Source of the DNA: Enoplolaimus lenunculus
Taxonomy: Eukaryota; Nematoda; Enoplea; Enoplida; Thoracostomopsidae
Reading direction: 5' to 3'
NCBI GenBank assembly: GCA_030248215.1
Contig: JASANG010000304.1
Location: 52,604-116,603, forward strand
Length of the DNA: 64,000 bases
Made by a program: the position numbers and the translations under genes. Shown here piece by piece: positions 37,767-51,436 of this stretch (the stretch's first letter is position 1; every line of letters begins with the position of its first letter). The notes beneath the pieces are model-generated. The model was not told where the DNA came from. It saw nothing but the letters and a program-made list of their open reading frames with translations, and did no database searches.

Positions 37767-40700
37767 TACCTAGAAAAAAGTCCATTACACACAATGCATT
37801 TCCAGCGAAGTTTGCCACATTTGCCTATTCCAAAGCTCAATTTATCATGTAACCGGTATCTTGATGGCATTAGACCTATAGTGTCTAGCGAGCAGTACGA
37901 TCAGACAAAGCGGGTTGTTCACGAATTTGAATCTAGCGTAGGAAAAGGTATATTACTTGAACCTGTACAGCAGTTTTCCCGCGAGCAATACGAGTTTAAT
38001 TGTAAATTTGTCGCAGATTCATTCCAATGCCGTGCAATATAACGTTTTGAACTTTTCAGTGTGACGCGTTATCGCGAATGTAAAAATATTCATACATATT
38101 CCGAAGTTTACTGGAGCATATATACAATATGTTGATTTCATATGTTGATTTCATTTCCCTACAAACATTATCGACATACCTACTACTTATCATTACTGGC
38201 ACAATGATAGTAACATATATACACTGTGTAAAAACTGCCTATGATTTTAAACGAAGATATAAGCAGTGGTCAGGGTGCAACCGGAATTCCGGTTCCGGCA
38301 TTTTTTCACCTTCCGGTTGCGGTAAATTTTTACCGGATTTAAAAATTCCGGTGTTATAATTTGGCCGTTTTCTTAACTTTGCTAATTTCTGAGAATCTCT
38401 TTTGAAAGCCACTTGTACTCCGAATATAAGCCATTGATGGTGGATTTCACTTCAGTCGATGATGAAAATCTAAAATACAACAAATAAAATAAATACCTAT
38501 GTTCGACTAAAGTTATTTCACAAATAATAGAGCAAAAATAAGATTAAAATGAAATTTTGGTGAAATGCATTTTTCACTTTCCGGCTCCGGTAAAATTTTC
38601 AAATTCCGGTTCGGGTAAATTGTAATTCCGGTTGCACCCTGGCAATGGTTTAACTTTCTGACCACAACAGTATTGTTTTTAGAATTGCAAGCATTGCTCG
38701 TTGCCCAAGACAAACAAAATCCCGGCACTTCATACATATCAGGTGCGTTTGCAAAGTGGTTGTCGCAAAATTGGTGCTGTTGGTAGGTTTTCAGAGTTGA
38801 CTTATATGCTGGGTATGTATCATTCAAGATTAAGGTGCATAATATGTAGTTGGTGGCAGACCAAGATATACGTTGTGGCAGTGATTTTAGACCACCTAAT
38901 TATATAGGTGTGCTGGTAGATTTTGTTTTCAGAACCGTGGTTCGATATGTATTTATCTGATCGAAAGCCAGTTGTGGTACATTTTAATCCGTTCATGGCG
39001 CTCGCCTTTGATCCAGATACGAAATACAATGATCAGGTATTTTAATATCTAAAAGCAACCGGATATTAAAAACACAACTGAAAACAAAAGTAGGAGTAGC
39101 AGTTACCGTTGCGCTATACTTGTCGTGCGACGCTGTCCGTCCCCATATTATATCGAACGTGTTCTGGACGGGTGACGGACGGCGCCGGATGTCAACAAAA
39201 GTACAGCACAACCCGTAATGGCTATTACAACAAGGCTCGAAATCTTGATAGAGTTTATCAATCTATGCTTCCAGTTACTCTTGCTGCATATCGGAAAATT
39301 GCACCAGTATATATAGTGCAGCGAGAAAAACTCAAATTTCCGAAAATTTTAAACTGTTGTAACTTCGTTATGAAAACAAGTATAATGATCTCTTTGTCAA
39401 ACATGATGACTAGATTAGTACTATTCAGCATCACCTAGTGCGAAAAATTATGCTTTAACCAGGTTGAGAAATTGCCAAAAGTATCTGCAAGAGAAACTGC
39501 AAATTGGGAAAAACACGCTTGAAAAACCTATGTGTTTATTGTATTCATCACGGATCAGCAGAAAAAATGTTACTAATGGGTTGTATTTTGTTTTGGACTA
39601 CTAAGTTTTGTCGTTTGGGCATGAATATCTGGCTACATCCTGTTATTTGCATTTTGATTCGAGTCAATATGTAACAATGGCTGGGTTTCTGAAATCTTAC
39701 TTAAGTATTTACTTAAGTTAACTTAAATATGAGTCACCGACTTAATTAATTACTTAACTTTTTGAGCAAAAACAAACAAACGCCTATGTGAACTATTGTC
39801 ATAACAAAGAAGTAATAGTTTTGCTTTATATTAAGCAGGCTCCAAGAGTCCACAGTTTCAAATAGACAAAGATTAGTATGCTCGAACGGTTAATTTCTAA
39901 TATGTCAAATGATAGCAGTGGTAAATTGATAAGAACCGAGAAGTTTAATTTACTAGTACGCAACTAAATTAAAACAGTAGTAGCAAATTGAAATTAAAAT
40001 TTTAAAGCAATTTTTTATTTTAAACATTATTAAATTTTAGCTTTTGGTAGAAGTAAATTAAAAATGTCATTTTCCACAAGGCGGGCGCAAGAAAAAGTGG
40101 ACGATGCATAACTGCACCTCAAATTTTTCTTCTATTACCACTATCCGCATCCCCATTGTTTCTTCGTTCAATGGACATTTGCGCCAATGAAGTGTAGAAA
40201 CAAACTTAATGATTCGTGTAATTTGGAGCGCAACAATAAGTATTTTAGCATAAGCCAATTTTTGGCCTAGCCTTATTATAGTCATTTGCGATGCGTTTCG
40301 TATCAGTCGCAATAATTTTTATTCAGATTTTTCTTTTTGAAACCGCCTCCAATTAAACCGTAAATAATGTCTTGCTTTTGGAAAAAGCTATTCTAGCATA
40401 TGGGAATTATTCGAATCCTTCCTCCTCCGTGATCTATGTTCATCGGAAGCATGTTGTTTACAAACTTGTGAGCAGTGTAATAAATATTGCAATAGAGACA
40501 CATTGTTTATACAGCAGAAGCTAGATGGGTGCTATTTTAACGTCTAGGTGAAATTTGATTTAATATGTAGTGGATGTATTTCAAAATACGACCCTTAAAA
40601 ACGGTTCATTTTTAGAAAAAGTACTGCAGAACAGATTGAAATAAGTGGTTACGATTTGTTATTCAGCCGTAAAAATAAGGTAGGTAAATAGTACGTGGGT

Positions 40701-43700
40701 TCTTTCATCCCGCTCATGCTCAAACGGTGTGAAAAACCCAATCCGCGCTGGTAAAACCTACGTATGCATGCATTGTTCAATTAGTCGTGCACATTAACAT
40801 AATATGGCCTCCATGCAAATAACCATAATAGAACACATTTCTGAACTGCGTGTAGTAGGGTCACTGATTATGAGTTTTTGGTATTTTGCCGATATACAAA
40901 TGTTGCATATTGGTATGTCTAGAATAGTCCGGGCTACCCGCTGTGAAAATAGGGAATTATGTTCCATCTAGCGCAAGTTAGAAAAGCAAGGTTTTTCCCG
41001 AAAACGGTGTTGGTTTTTCCCGGCGCGTTATACAACCTATTGCGTACAAACTTATGATAAAGCATTTGTGTCGCGATCACAGGTTACTCGGGCAACAAAT
41101 TTGATAGTATCGACTTTGCGTTTCAAGAAAGCGCTTGATAAAATGGTGCTAAGGCCAGAAGTATTCCATTTGAATCCGAAGAAAAGTGATACTGATTTGT
41201 GGCGTACCGTTACAAAGTAATTTCTGTCTGTGTTTAGTATCTTGAAACTCGCCATTTTCTAGTCCAGTAGTTTAGAACCTATCACAAGCTGGCAGCTGGC
41301 GATCGATCCTACATACGTGCGTTTTAGAATGTTAGATTCTGATATAAATATCATCAAGGTTTATTGTTTTGCAATTTATCTTGTTGCGAATATAGCAGCT
41401 GTAATAGGCGTGTTTTTATTGGTTATAACCAGTATGATCATCTAATCATTGTTGGGATTTGATGAAGACAACAAATAAATGTTTTGGCCAATTTGACTAA
41501 AAGCGGATATGTTTTAGCCAATTTTAATTTAAGTTTTAAGAATAAGGTCTAATGCATTGGCTTTAAAATTCAACCTTTAGTTAAAATTGTGTTTTCCTTA
41601 TATCAGGGTTCCACCGGAATTTTGTTCCGCTCGGAATTCTTGCCAATATTCAATTCTTGTTCACGCATTTAGAGACGCAGTAATAGAAATGATGAAATTT
41701 ATTTGAAATTCCTGTTCCTGTTGGAACCCTGCCTAATATAGCACTTGTATATGGACCACGTAAGAGTTGGCATAAGTATAAATTTTGTTTATATTTAGTA
41801 TTTTGCTCACGCATAAAACCGCATTGTTGGTTTTCTGACGCTTGACTACTATTGTTTGATTAAGGTACTCGCCAAGCCGACTTGCCACGTATGTCTCATA
41901 TGCATTTAAAGCATTTCCGTTGGACATGTCTCAGCATGCGGCATTATTTGGAACGTCTAGAATTCCAGAAACGGGAAAAGATCGCCTTTGCAAATCGCCG
42001 AATTCGAAACACATTCTTGTTCTAAGACAGGGTCACTGTTTTAGCGTTCGTGTTATTGATGATCAAGGTAATTGAGTGATTGAATTTCGTCACATATTTC
42101 TGGGAGATCGCTACTGGGGGCGGGAGGGTTCTTTGTCGACAAAAATTCCGCCGATCATATCGATTTGCTTCGGGTTCGACCTCCGCTCGAGATTTTGTCC
42201 CACCCCGGGTTGAGCATTTTTACCATTAAAAATTGCAATTTTGTACGTCAACCAAGTTTGTGTATAATTTTTCTGTTATAATATAATCGATAAGCGTGCG
42301 GATGTGTAGATGTGATAACGAGTGATCAGACATAGTTAAATGGGATTGTTCTTTAAAAACAGTAATTTTGTCAGCAAAAATTACCGCCACTGTCCGCCAC
42401 GTATGATTTTCTCTTGGCTGCCAATCGAGGAGCTGCCCAGTTGCAGTAAAAGCTCCTACTCCTTCGCGACTCAGCGTATGCCCAAGGTTTGCAGATAGTG
42501 GAAAGAAACACGATAACGTTTTTGTCACCGTCCTCGGGCGGTGACTCTTGCTTTCGGTCGCATCAATTTTCAAAGAAATATAAATTATTATGTATGTATT
42601 AGAACGTCTTACGAAAAATTTTGGTTAAATTTACATAGCTCTAATGTAGAATTTTTCACTCAAATATTATAATAATAATAATAATATATCTTTTTATCTT
42701 GCAATGTGACACCATTTCTTTGTTGGACGGAATGTATACCCCTCGTATAAGTTAGTACGTGTTCAGAACGATAAGAATCTTAAGTTCCATATGAAAAATA
42801 ATCTTATTTTGTACGACTGTTGAAACTTTCTAATCTTTTTCTTCACCTACGGCTTTAAATTCAGGACAAACTCTGAAAAATATGTGGAGGGTGTGCGGTT
42901 ATAGTACATTCAGCCCAACGGCACCTCGCGACCCACTGCGCCGAGGCTTTTTTGTAGTCTAACTATAAGTTAGCACGCAAAAGCAACCAAAATAACAAAT
43001 GTTCGGCTTATAGTCACCCGCCCAAACCGGTTACCCTAGTTGCGCATAATTTTACCACGTACTTCTTCATTCAACTAAAATATGATGAAATTCGGAAACA
43101 ACAGCAACAACAACAAAACTGAGAAGAGCTTTACTCTACTGTAGAATTTTTGCAGAAAAAATGTTTGTGAACCGTGAACGTATCGACAGAAATTGTAGCT
43201 GTTAAATACTTTCCTACATGCCAAGTCACGTCTTATTCTGTCTGAGAAATTAAGCTTTTTGTTTTCAGCTTAAGACCTAGATTATAAAACACGGAGATTT
43301 GCGTCTTAAATTATTAATGTTTAAATTTTTCATACAAGGAAAATTGTAGTCAATTGATGTAAGGCATAAATTCGGCTGGGTTTCTTAAACCCTGCTTTAG
43401 TGCAACGTAACTTAAGCACTTGCTGACTAATTAATCAACCATTTTATTGTTTTTAAAAGCGTACTAACTCAAGTTAAGTAAATACATAAGTCGCTCCCTA
43501 ATTTTTATATATTAACAATAAACTATTCAGGCATGCTAATTTTGGTCTAATAGTAATGGTAGACTAATGGTGCCTCTTTAATCTGTTTGTTACAACAATG
43601 GCTGACATTTTGCGTTTATTTTTTGCTCTAAATATTAAGTACTTATTTAATTCGGCGATTTAAGTAATTACTTAAGTATAACTTAAGTAAGTACTTAGTA

Positions 43701-46700
43701 AGATTTCAGAAACTTAGCCGTGTTAAATTAACAACTTTCCGCTGGCATAATGCTAAGACTTAATTACTCAAAGGCAATAGATTCACATTTATATGAATTA
43801 TATTATTTGAGTATATTGGAGCAGAACAATTTTGGGTTTGGGCAACTAGCGGAGACCGTGCATTTGACTTTCAGTCGAATAACTTGTTTCTGCTCAACGT
43901 TCACAATAAACGGATGTAAATTGTATTTGTTGATTTTTGACTATAAATTTTATGCTGTTTTTAGTAATATTGTTATTTGCAAAGTTTGCGGTAATTTTTG
44001 TGTTTAATATTATGAATTCTGAGCAGATGTAACATTTTATTATGCTAGAATGACACGAAGTACAAAAACCATTCAAAAGTTTTGTTAGAAAAAAAAATTA
44101 TTTTCATGCTCGGTAACGGTCAAAAATTCATCGAGACTGAGACCAAACAGTGTCGGGTATGGGTCTCGGTCTCGGTTTTTGACCTAGACCGCATATCCCT
44201 GTTGCGGTGTGGCAATAGAGCAGTAGAATTTATTTATATTTGCTACTAGTTTTATTCTTAGCTTAAAAGAAGTGCTCCGCGTTTACTAAGTGCTGTTCGT
44301 TTAGAAATCGCCGGTTAGCATAACCTGGCAAACTAGGTAAACTAAATATATAAAACATTTTATATTGCGGGTTTCTACCGCTCCAGCCGCCTCAGTTCTA
44401 TCGTCTCTGTATTTTGGTGAAAGTTTTCTGACATTTTGTATAAATATTTTAGCTTTTTGTGCACATGTTTCATTTTTACTGTAAGTGCACATATTTTGTC
44501 TACCAAACAATTGGATGTCAAAAAGTTGGCATTTCAATAGATTTTTCCGTATGTAAATGCTAAGTATTGTTTAGTTTGGGCGTCAGTTTAAACAGCAGAA
44601 TTGTTGAAGTTGAAATAAACGGAATTCACCATTGTTTGATTTTAGACGAGTAAAACTCGAGTCAAATTCAGCGTTACCACGTTACACTATGTGGCAGTTG
44701 ACTTATGTACTGGGCGTTGCCGTGCGGGGCCGGTCAACGCCGGGCGACGTAAAATTTAAATTAGTCAAAAAGTATAGCGCCACCCTTACAGTACATTTGT
44801 GTACATTAGCATTTAGTATATATAGGGTGCGAGTGGATATCCGGTTCCTGCGCAACATTGACATCCGTGTCCTGTATTTCGTGCCATCCGGTTGAAATCT
44901 GTTGTATCTGTTTAATTTGGATATTAGTTTTTGTTTTTTGATTTATTCAACTTAGGATTTATAATTAGTCCGATGAAAATTGCTGCTGCCCTACGACGCA
45001 TCGTTGAATTGCCTTTAACACGCGCATCCCAGCCGATCTCAATCCTGACTACGGAAGACCGTGGCACATGGGCATTAGTGAGAGATAAATTGATCGACGC
45101 TGGAAATGAAGAAAAATTGAAACAGGTTGGTTGAATAGAAATTGATCCGTGTAACACAAAAGCTGTCTGCTGCATGCAAGATTTCACCAAATTTGTATTT
45201 GGACGTGATATTTGGTGATGTTTTCCGTTATCAAATAGTAGTAGCGTCATATTTGGTTTTGACACTGTAATCGTATATTTTTGTTAAATTCTAGATATGA
45301 GTTCATTTTCCGGTTACATGTTTCTGTTACTGTCCGTCCACGACCGGTAATAATCTGCCAATATTGAAAAAATGTGTCAAATTTAATTTTAGATTGATTC
45401 TGCGCTGTTCAGCGTTTCATTGGATGATGTGAGTGATCTACAAAAAAAACCAAACGATGCAATACGTAATTTACTACACGGTGACGGTGTCAACAGGTAA
45501 AACGGGTTTAGGAAGCAAAATGTTAGATCCGCGTCAGTTCCTGGACGCCATGTTCTGTTTGCTATTCAGAATTATGGACATGAACTGCGCAATATTGCAG
45601 ATATTCACTATCGCCATAGTTATGGTATGTTAGTACGGATATCTTGCCATGCTGAAGCGTCTCATTACAACAATGATTTTACCTTAAAAACTACCGTATG
45701 CTCAATGCGTGTCACGACAATTGCTTTGTGCCGTGCCGCACCCACATGTACCGTGACAAGGTTACTTAACATCACAATAAAAATTTAAATTGTGGTTCCT
45801 CGGTATGTTCATATCAGCGTGCTGCAATATATCGGGTTGCGGCAAATAGTCGACGTCGGGTTCCGGTATTTTGAGTTGCCAGATATTTTTAAAACTTGAA
45901 AACAATTGAAATGTCATCATTTGTATTTGTACCAACTACCATTAACTTAATAACTTTCGTATGTCATGCATGTGTTGTAAATGTGTGCCGGTGCCCGTGT
46001 ACGTTCCTATATTTCATAGTACCTATGGAAAACCTGATGTCCTTAAAAGTAACACAGGCGAAACAAATATTGTAACTGAACGCAACGCTACAATAGATAG
46101 AACAGTGAAATAAGGTAAGTTTTAAAAATGTATCGGCTTGGGATGATAAGCTGTCTCACGTAAACCACGGACAGAAAAATTGTTACCTACATTCTGATAT
46201 TTGAATGCATGCTAGTATTAGATTTGAATTGATTATCCAGCTCCGGTCGGATATCAAATTACCCGGCTCCTGCAGTTTTTGGTATCCAGTCGCACTTTGG
46301 TACATATCCTGAAACTGGAATATTTTTTTGCCATAATATGAACATGAAGTATTTGTCACCGTGTGGGATTGAAAATTTAACCCGTGGTCTGATTTCTGAT
46401 AAGATGATTAGCGCTAGCGACTAATATTGCAGTGCAGCTCCATAGATATTGAGCGCAATGTATGCTATCTGTGGCGTTTATATCTGCATATAATACAGAA
46501 GCTTGTCCGAAATATTGCAGGATGTCGTTTTTCGATGATATTTTTCAGAAAGTCAAGGATATCCACGGCTATATGTTTATTAAGTTATCTTTCTTCGCAG
46601 GTAGGACTTGAAGCTCAAAATTTATCAGCACTGTTTCCAGGTAATTAACATTGTTTGACCTTTTTAAATTTTCTCGTTGGAAAACATGGTGCCTGGAGTC

Positions 46701-49700
46701 GTGGCAATAAAAAATAAACCAAATTAAGATTTCAATAAAATAACACGTAATTCATGGCTTCTTTAACCGTACAGACGTGCTAATTATTTAGGGAAAGTTA
46801 TTTTTGGAAAATTTTTTGGCTCATGAACTCAGTTCACGCTTAGGTTTCATAGAGGCTTGCCTATGCGCAAGATTAAGATTTAGAATGTGGGGGAAGTGTA
46901 CTCAAGAGCCAAATTGTTTTCACATTCATATCCAGCAATATTATTTAATGCAGACCAGCTCCGTGCGATTTTGATCAACATATTTCGGGCGGCGTTTCAT
47001 GCTGCAAAAAGCATTACTTTAAGTTGTATCCTCTTGTGCGAAGTAGCACATTGTGCTTTGCACTCATTGATTTCAACTACACATAAGTACCTTCACCTTG
47101 TAAACTGGCTGTTTATGGATGGGAGTCTTCCTTATCGACTGGCCCCCTCCATAGATGACCGGTACCTGCCCCAGTTGAGCTCGGCTACCTCCAAAAATAT
47201 AACTTCCTTAGTTCTTTTTTTCAAAGACAATGCGCAGTATTAAGTTTGTCCAAGACTAAGCTCGATCCTAAATTAATATCGCTCTCCCAAGAGTGACTTT
47301 TGGGAAACAGAAACCAGTTATAAACTATGTGGCGTGTCAAAACTACAAAATTTTGATTTAAAATTATGACTTGCAGTATACAAGTGGTATTGTATGTGCT
47401 AAACTTGTCGTGCAACGCCATCCGTAGTCGCGCAAATTACGACGACGTACGACAGAAATACAATAACAGGGACGGCGTGGGATGACAATATAAAATTTTA
47501 CAATGTATAGCACCACCCTGATTGTTTTGCAGTCCAGCTCCGTACGATTTTATTGAAATACTTCGGGCGGCGTTTCAAACTGCAGAAAGCATCGTTATGT
47601 TGTATGTATCCTCTTATGTAAAATTCCATAACTTGTCTTTTGCATTCATTGATTACAACTACAGATGGTTTTAAAATGTTGAAATATTTGTCGCTGTTTG
47701 CTAGCAATTGACTGAAGTCATATATTGCCTCCTGGCAGTTCGCTAGTGGGCCTACCGTCACTTGGCCAAATTTCTCTGGTTCGAGATTACGTATGGGTAC
47801 TTATAAATCGGAATGAAAACAACATGGGTTAGTGTCGCGTTTACGCTTCGAAAAGATAAATTTAAGCACAACAGTTGAGAAAAATACAAAAAACTTCGAA
47901 AAATTTCAAATTTTTAGCCCTATGATTTTTATCTCGCAAAACGCTGTCTTGATCGAATCCCCCGGTTTGAACCAGGGGCCACATCCGAAAAAAACTCGAA
48001 CCCCACTCGATGTTGGGCTAGCGAAATGCCAGTATAGCTACGTTCTAAACTTAAGTTAATCAATATTGGACGATATTATACTGTAGATTGTGCAGTCCAG
48101 CTCCGTACGATATTATTCGCATATTTCGGGCGGCGTTTCAAACTGCAAAAAGCATTCTGTGTGTTGTTGTATCCTCTTGTGTGAATCGAACATGTATATG
48201 CTTGCGGTTCATACTCATTGATATCAACTACACGTTGGCTGTAAATTGTAAACGTTTAGCGTTTGTTGCGTTTTTGCGTTGAATAACGCCGTAACGTATG
48301 CAGGATTTTGCTGTATTTAATAACAACATGGCTTTGCGTTGCATAAGTATTATATTGTTTTTACTAGTCGTAGTGGGACTACATTTATTGAGCGAAGCTC
48401 AAACATACTTAAGCAATTAAGGTAATTTGGAGGTTTGTAAGCAATTTACTCAAATTCCTCGCACCCAAAAACCCTTCAGCCAGCCTAATAATTACTGGAA
48501 CACTTTAAAAAGTCCTAATTTTGCCTTGTCAATTGAGCAAATATGGAAATAGCTATTAGCTAACTATTCGATAATCGGTTTCAAAGGTTTGTAAACAATT
48601 TATTCAGATTCCTCGCACCCGAAAACCCATTATTTCTGAAATCAGGTTGCTTGTAACCCTACTGATTACTGAAACATTGTAATCGCCTAATTTAGGCTTA
48701 TCAATTATGGTTATATGCAAATTATCTATTAGCTAACTACTCAATTATCGGTTTTAGATGTTTGTAAACAATTTATTCAGATTCCTCGCACCCAAAAACC
48801 TTCAGTAAACCCTAATAATTATTGAAATAATTTAAAAAGTTCTAATTTTGTCTTGTCAATTAAGCTAATATGCAAATGAGCTATTAGCTAACTATTTAAT
48901 TATCGATTTTAGAGGTTTGTAAACAATTTATTCAAATTCTTCGCACCTAAAAACCCTTTAGTGCTGAAATTATATGGCTTCTAACTGTAATAATTAGTGA
49001 AATATTGTAAGTCCTAATTTAGGTTTATAAACTATGCTAATATTATGCAAATTATCTATTAGCTAACTGCTGAATTATCGGTTTTGGAGGTTTGTAAACA
49101 GTCTATGCAGATTCCTCGCACCCAAAATTCTTTAATGCTTTAATGCTAAAATTAGATTGCTTCTAACTGTAATAATTAGTGAAGTAATGTAGAAAGTCCT
49201 AATTTAGGCTTAATGAATTATGTAAATTAGCCTGTAGCTAACAAACAGCTTAAAATTTTAAAACCGCAATGCGAGACATCCACCTTTCGACCTCAGAGTA
49301 CTAAAGATAAAACGCTTGGCGAAACTCCGAGCTTCGCTCAATTAATATTTTAGGTGGTTTGACAAATCGTTCACGTATATAATACATCGTGACGGCCTTG
49401 CTGCGGTTAACTTCGAACATTCTTGGGGTGATGGAGTTGCAGTATTGCGTTTAGTGGAAGATGCCTTTCGGGATTCAATTCAAAATCACTGGTTCAGCCC
49501 CGATACAAGCACAGATGCCGTTGAAACTGGCGATGTAGTGGAAAAAATTGGTGAGTGAACCACGGTTAATGTGTATGTGAGGGTGGTTGTCTGAAAGTTT
49601 GAACCGGTTTGGGGGTGGTCCACAACAGGGTAGCAAGGAAGAAGTAGTGGTTTAGTGGTCAAGTTCCACACCCCCTGCTGCAACGGCACATTTCCAAAAT

Positions 49701-51135
49701 CCCGTCCATTTGCATACACTCAAATTTGAAGGTTTATATGCGTATTCAACGCAGTTTAGTGAGGTGTGTTTGCATTCAGAATGAAGACACGAGAGGCTAA
49801 AAAACTAGACAGCTTTTTAGACAAGTTGGACACTGATGGCCAACTATGAATGTATCAAAAACGTTGTGCAGATTGTGTGGTTTTCGCAAAACGCCCAATC
49901 TGAATATTGTGTTAGCATTTCATTGCAGAGTTCAATATCACTCCGGATATCGAAAATGCGTTGAATACGGCGAATACAAAATTTACTTCTTTAATCGATT
50001 CGTTAGAATTTGGAACAATTGAGTATCGCGATATGACACGTGGATCAATTAAAAATGCTCACCTCAGCCCTGATGCAGTGATGCAGCTTGCATTCCAGGT
50101 ACGACGTTTAAAATTTTAAAATTTTATGAAAATTTTGAATTTTTAGGTTATGGACTCAAGTAAAAATTTAGAAGGGGAAATTTGTTTTTTGCTACCAACT
50201 GAAAATGTTCCTTTGACCGCTAAACCGCACCGTTGGCCGCTCCTTTGTTTCCTGCTGCGCTCAACCGTCTCGCTTACAGCGTGAACGATTTTATTTTAAG
50301 CTTGCGTTTTATCGTCAAAATGGTCAATTTGTACCAACATATGAATCATGCAGTACATCAGCATTCAAGCATGGACGAACAGAAACTATGCGACCAGCAA
50401 CCGATGATACAGCGACGTTCGTCCGTGCGTTTTTGTCAGGCGCCAGCAAACAACAACCTTCCAAGAACCCACCTACCACTTCAGAACTACGCTCATTGTT
50501 AAATAAATGCTCCGAACGACATTTTAAACTGATTAAAGAAGCATCTCTAGGTACGCAGTGAAAGTTTATAATGCTTCTTGGACAGAAATATACAGCTTAT
50601 GTTCATTCTGTGAATGACATTTTAGTTCACACATTATTAATGCAGTGGGTGATGTTATATTCAACACGTGATGGACTGCTTTGCGGGCACCGCGTTCGAT
50701 CAAATGTTTGTTTCTGTCTGGCTTAGCTTTCCTAGAACGAATGTGTACATAGCTGTTGATTTCTGTTGATGTTTGTTATATTTTTATAATTGTTAATATA
50801 TTTGATATACAGGACAAGGATTCGATCGTCATTTATTTGGCCTGAAGCACACCGCCTTGTGCCGCAATATGCCTTTGCCCAGTCTATATTCGGATCCAAC
50901 GTACAGTTATGCTAATCATTTCGTGTTGTCGACGTCAACCTTGTCTACTGATACTGTCATCTTGGGCGGATTTGGCCCGGTTGAGGAAGACGGTTACGGT
51001 ATCGGATATAATGTGGGCACTGATCGATTGGGCTGTGTGGTGTCTGGGTATAGAAGCCAAAGAAATGTCCCGGAATTTGTGCGTTGTATTGAGCAAAGTT
51101 TGAATGATATTAAAGAGGTCATTGATTCACGGTGA
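37767..51135 (+). CDS. CPT2: Carnitine O-palmitoyltransferase 2, mitochondrial (5' exon missing)
   Basis: Inner-membrane/matrix enzyme that moves long-chain acyl groups from carnitine to CoA for beta-oxidation. Exons: 37767-37947, 38683-38742, 38933-39036, 41083-41216, 41865-42067, 44956-45125, 45393-45496, 49354-49550, 49929-50098, 50301-50550, 50813-51135. The sum is 1896 nt (631 aa plus TGA) with consistent phases. Landmarks are [66 protein letters not shown], the catalytic [13 protein letters not shown] (His codon 49418-49420), [33 protein letters not shown] and VLSTSTLS. Human CPT2 is 658 aa, so only about the first 26 residues (the import presequence) are unaccounted for. The first exon read here is open upstream only to a stop at 37614 and has no in-frame ATG before 37793, so an upstream exon must exist. 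Introns carry many mini-transposons. The polypeptide looks intact. Confidence 0.95.
38271..38641 (+). mobile_element. hAT-like CAGGG mini-transposon in a CPT2 intron
   Basis: It begins CAGGGTGCAACCGGAATTCC and ends GGTTGCACCCTG. Flanks GCAGTGGT and GCAATGGT match at 7 of 8 bases. It ends 41 bases before CPT2 exon 38683-38742. Same family as 24587-24800. Confidence 0.8.
43374..43719 (+). mobile_element. Mini-transposon with ACTTAAGTA arrays
   Basis: GGCTGGGTTTCTTAAA opens it and TTTCAGAAACTTAGCC closes it. The interior near the ends is built of ACTTAAGTAA words. Partial copies: 16886-17000 and 39678-39790. It is in a CPT2 intron. Confidence 0.55.
44080..44201 (-). mobile_element. GGTCTCGG-family fragment in a CPT2 intron
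   Basis: One end of the family in reverse orientation. GGTCTCGGTCTCGG and then GACCGCATATCCCTG close it at 44201. The other end is missing. Confidence 0.55.
44669..44787 (+). mobile_element. GGCGCTATACT mini-transposon, diverged copy in CPT2
   Basis: The right end AGTATAGCGCCACCCTTA is intact, while the left end is degraded. It is in the intron before CPT2 exon 44956-45125. Confidence 0.5.
46950..47090 (+). repeat. CPT2-intron repeat, copy 1 of 3
   Basis: Shares CCAGCTCCGTGCGATTTT and TTTCGGGCGGCGTTTCA with copies at 47529-47666 and 48092-48237. About 140 bp. No TIRs or ORF recognised. Confidence 0.6.
47529..47666 (+). repeat. CPT2-intron repeat, copy 2 of 3
   Basis: GCAGTCCAGCTCCGTACG through TTGATTACAACTACAG. 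Directly follows a GGCGCTATACT mini-transposon. Confidence 0.6.
48092..48237 (+). repeat. CPT2-intron repeat, copy 3 of 3
   Basis: GCAGTCCAGCTCCGTACG through TTGATATCAACTACACG. Confidence 0.6.
48364..49340 (+). repeat. Long GAGCGAAGCTC repeat, copy 3, in the CPT2 intron
   Basis: The longest copy, with about five internal units. It ends with GAGCTTCGCTCA, 13 bases before the CPT2 exon at 49354. Confidence 0.7.
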
Positions 51136-51436
51136 ATATTAGTGTTGGTACTGTTACTTTTAGGGCCGCAACTGTAAATTAAGCATATTTTTAACCCTAA
51201 CCGAAAGCGATGAAAAAAGTGGAGGTAACATGTGCCGGAATGTTGGCAGGCGTGGGCGGACCGAAATGCTAAAAACTTTCACGGGTTTTTGGGAATGAAA
51301 ACTGCCTTGAAAGTAACCAAAGTGAGGCTGGTAAAGTCTCCCTTTTTGTGATTCGATATTTATTTAGTGGAGTAATATCTAGTTGAATCTGACTATTTAT
51401 CGATGCCGCGTTTTAAACCTAATGATGTCATTTCGA

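Noticed and set aside
37674-37947. CPT2 beginning at 37674 with the in-exon sequence as import signal
   Set aside because: That position is TTG; the only upstream in-frame codons lack ATG and overlap the antisense LINE fragment. A splice acceptor at 37766 explains the missing 26 residues better.
39219-39436. Stretch [11 protein letters not shown] after a possible acceptor, resembling the CPT2 TRATNL region
   Set aside because: The true match is the exon at 41083, which fits phase and similarity far better; this one sits just after a mini-transposon and runs into non-matching sequence.
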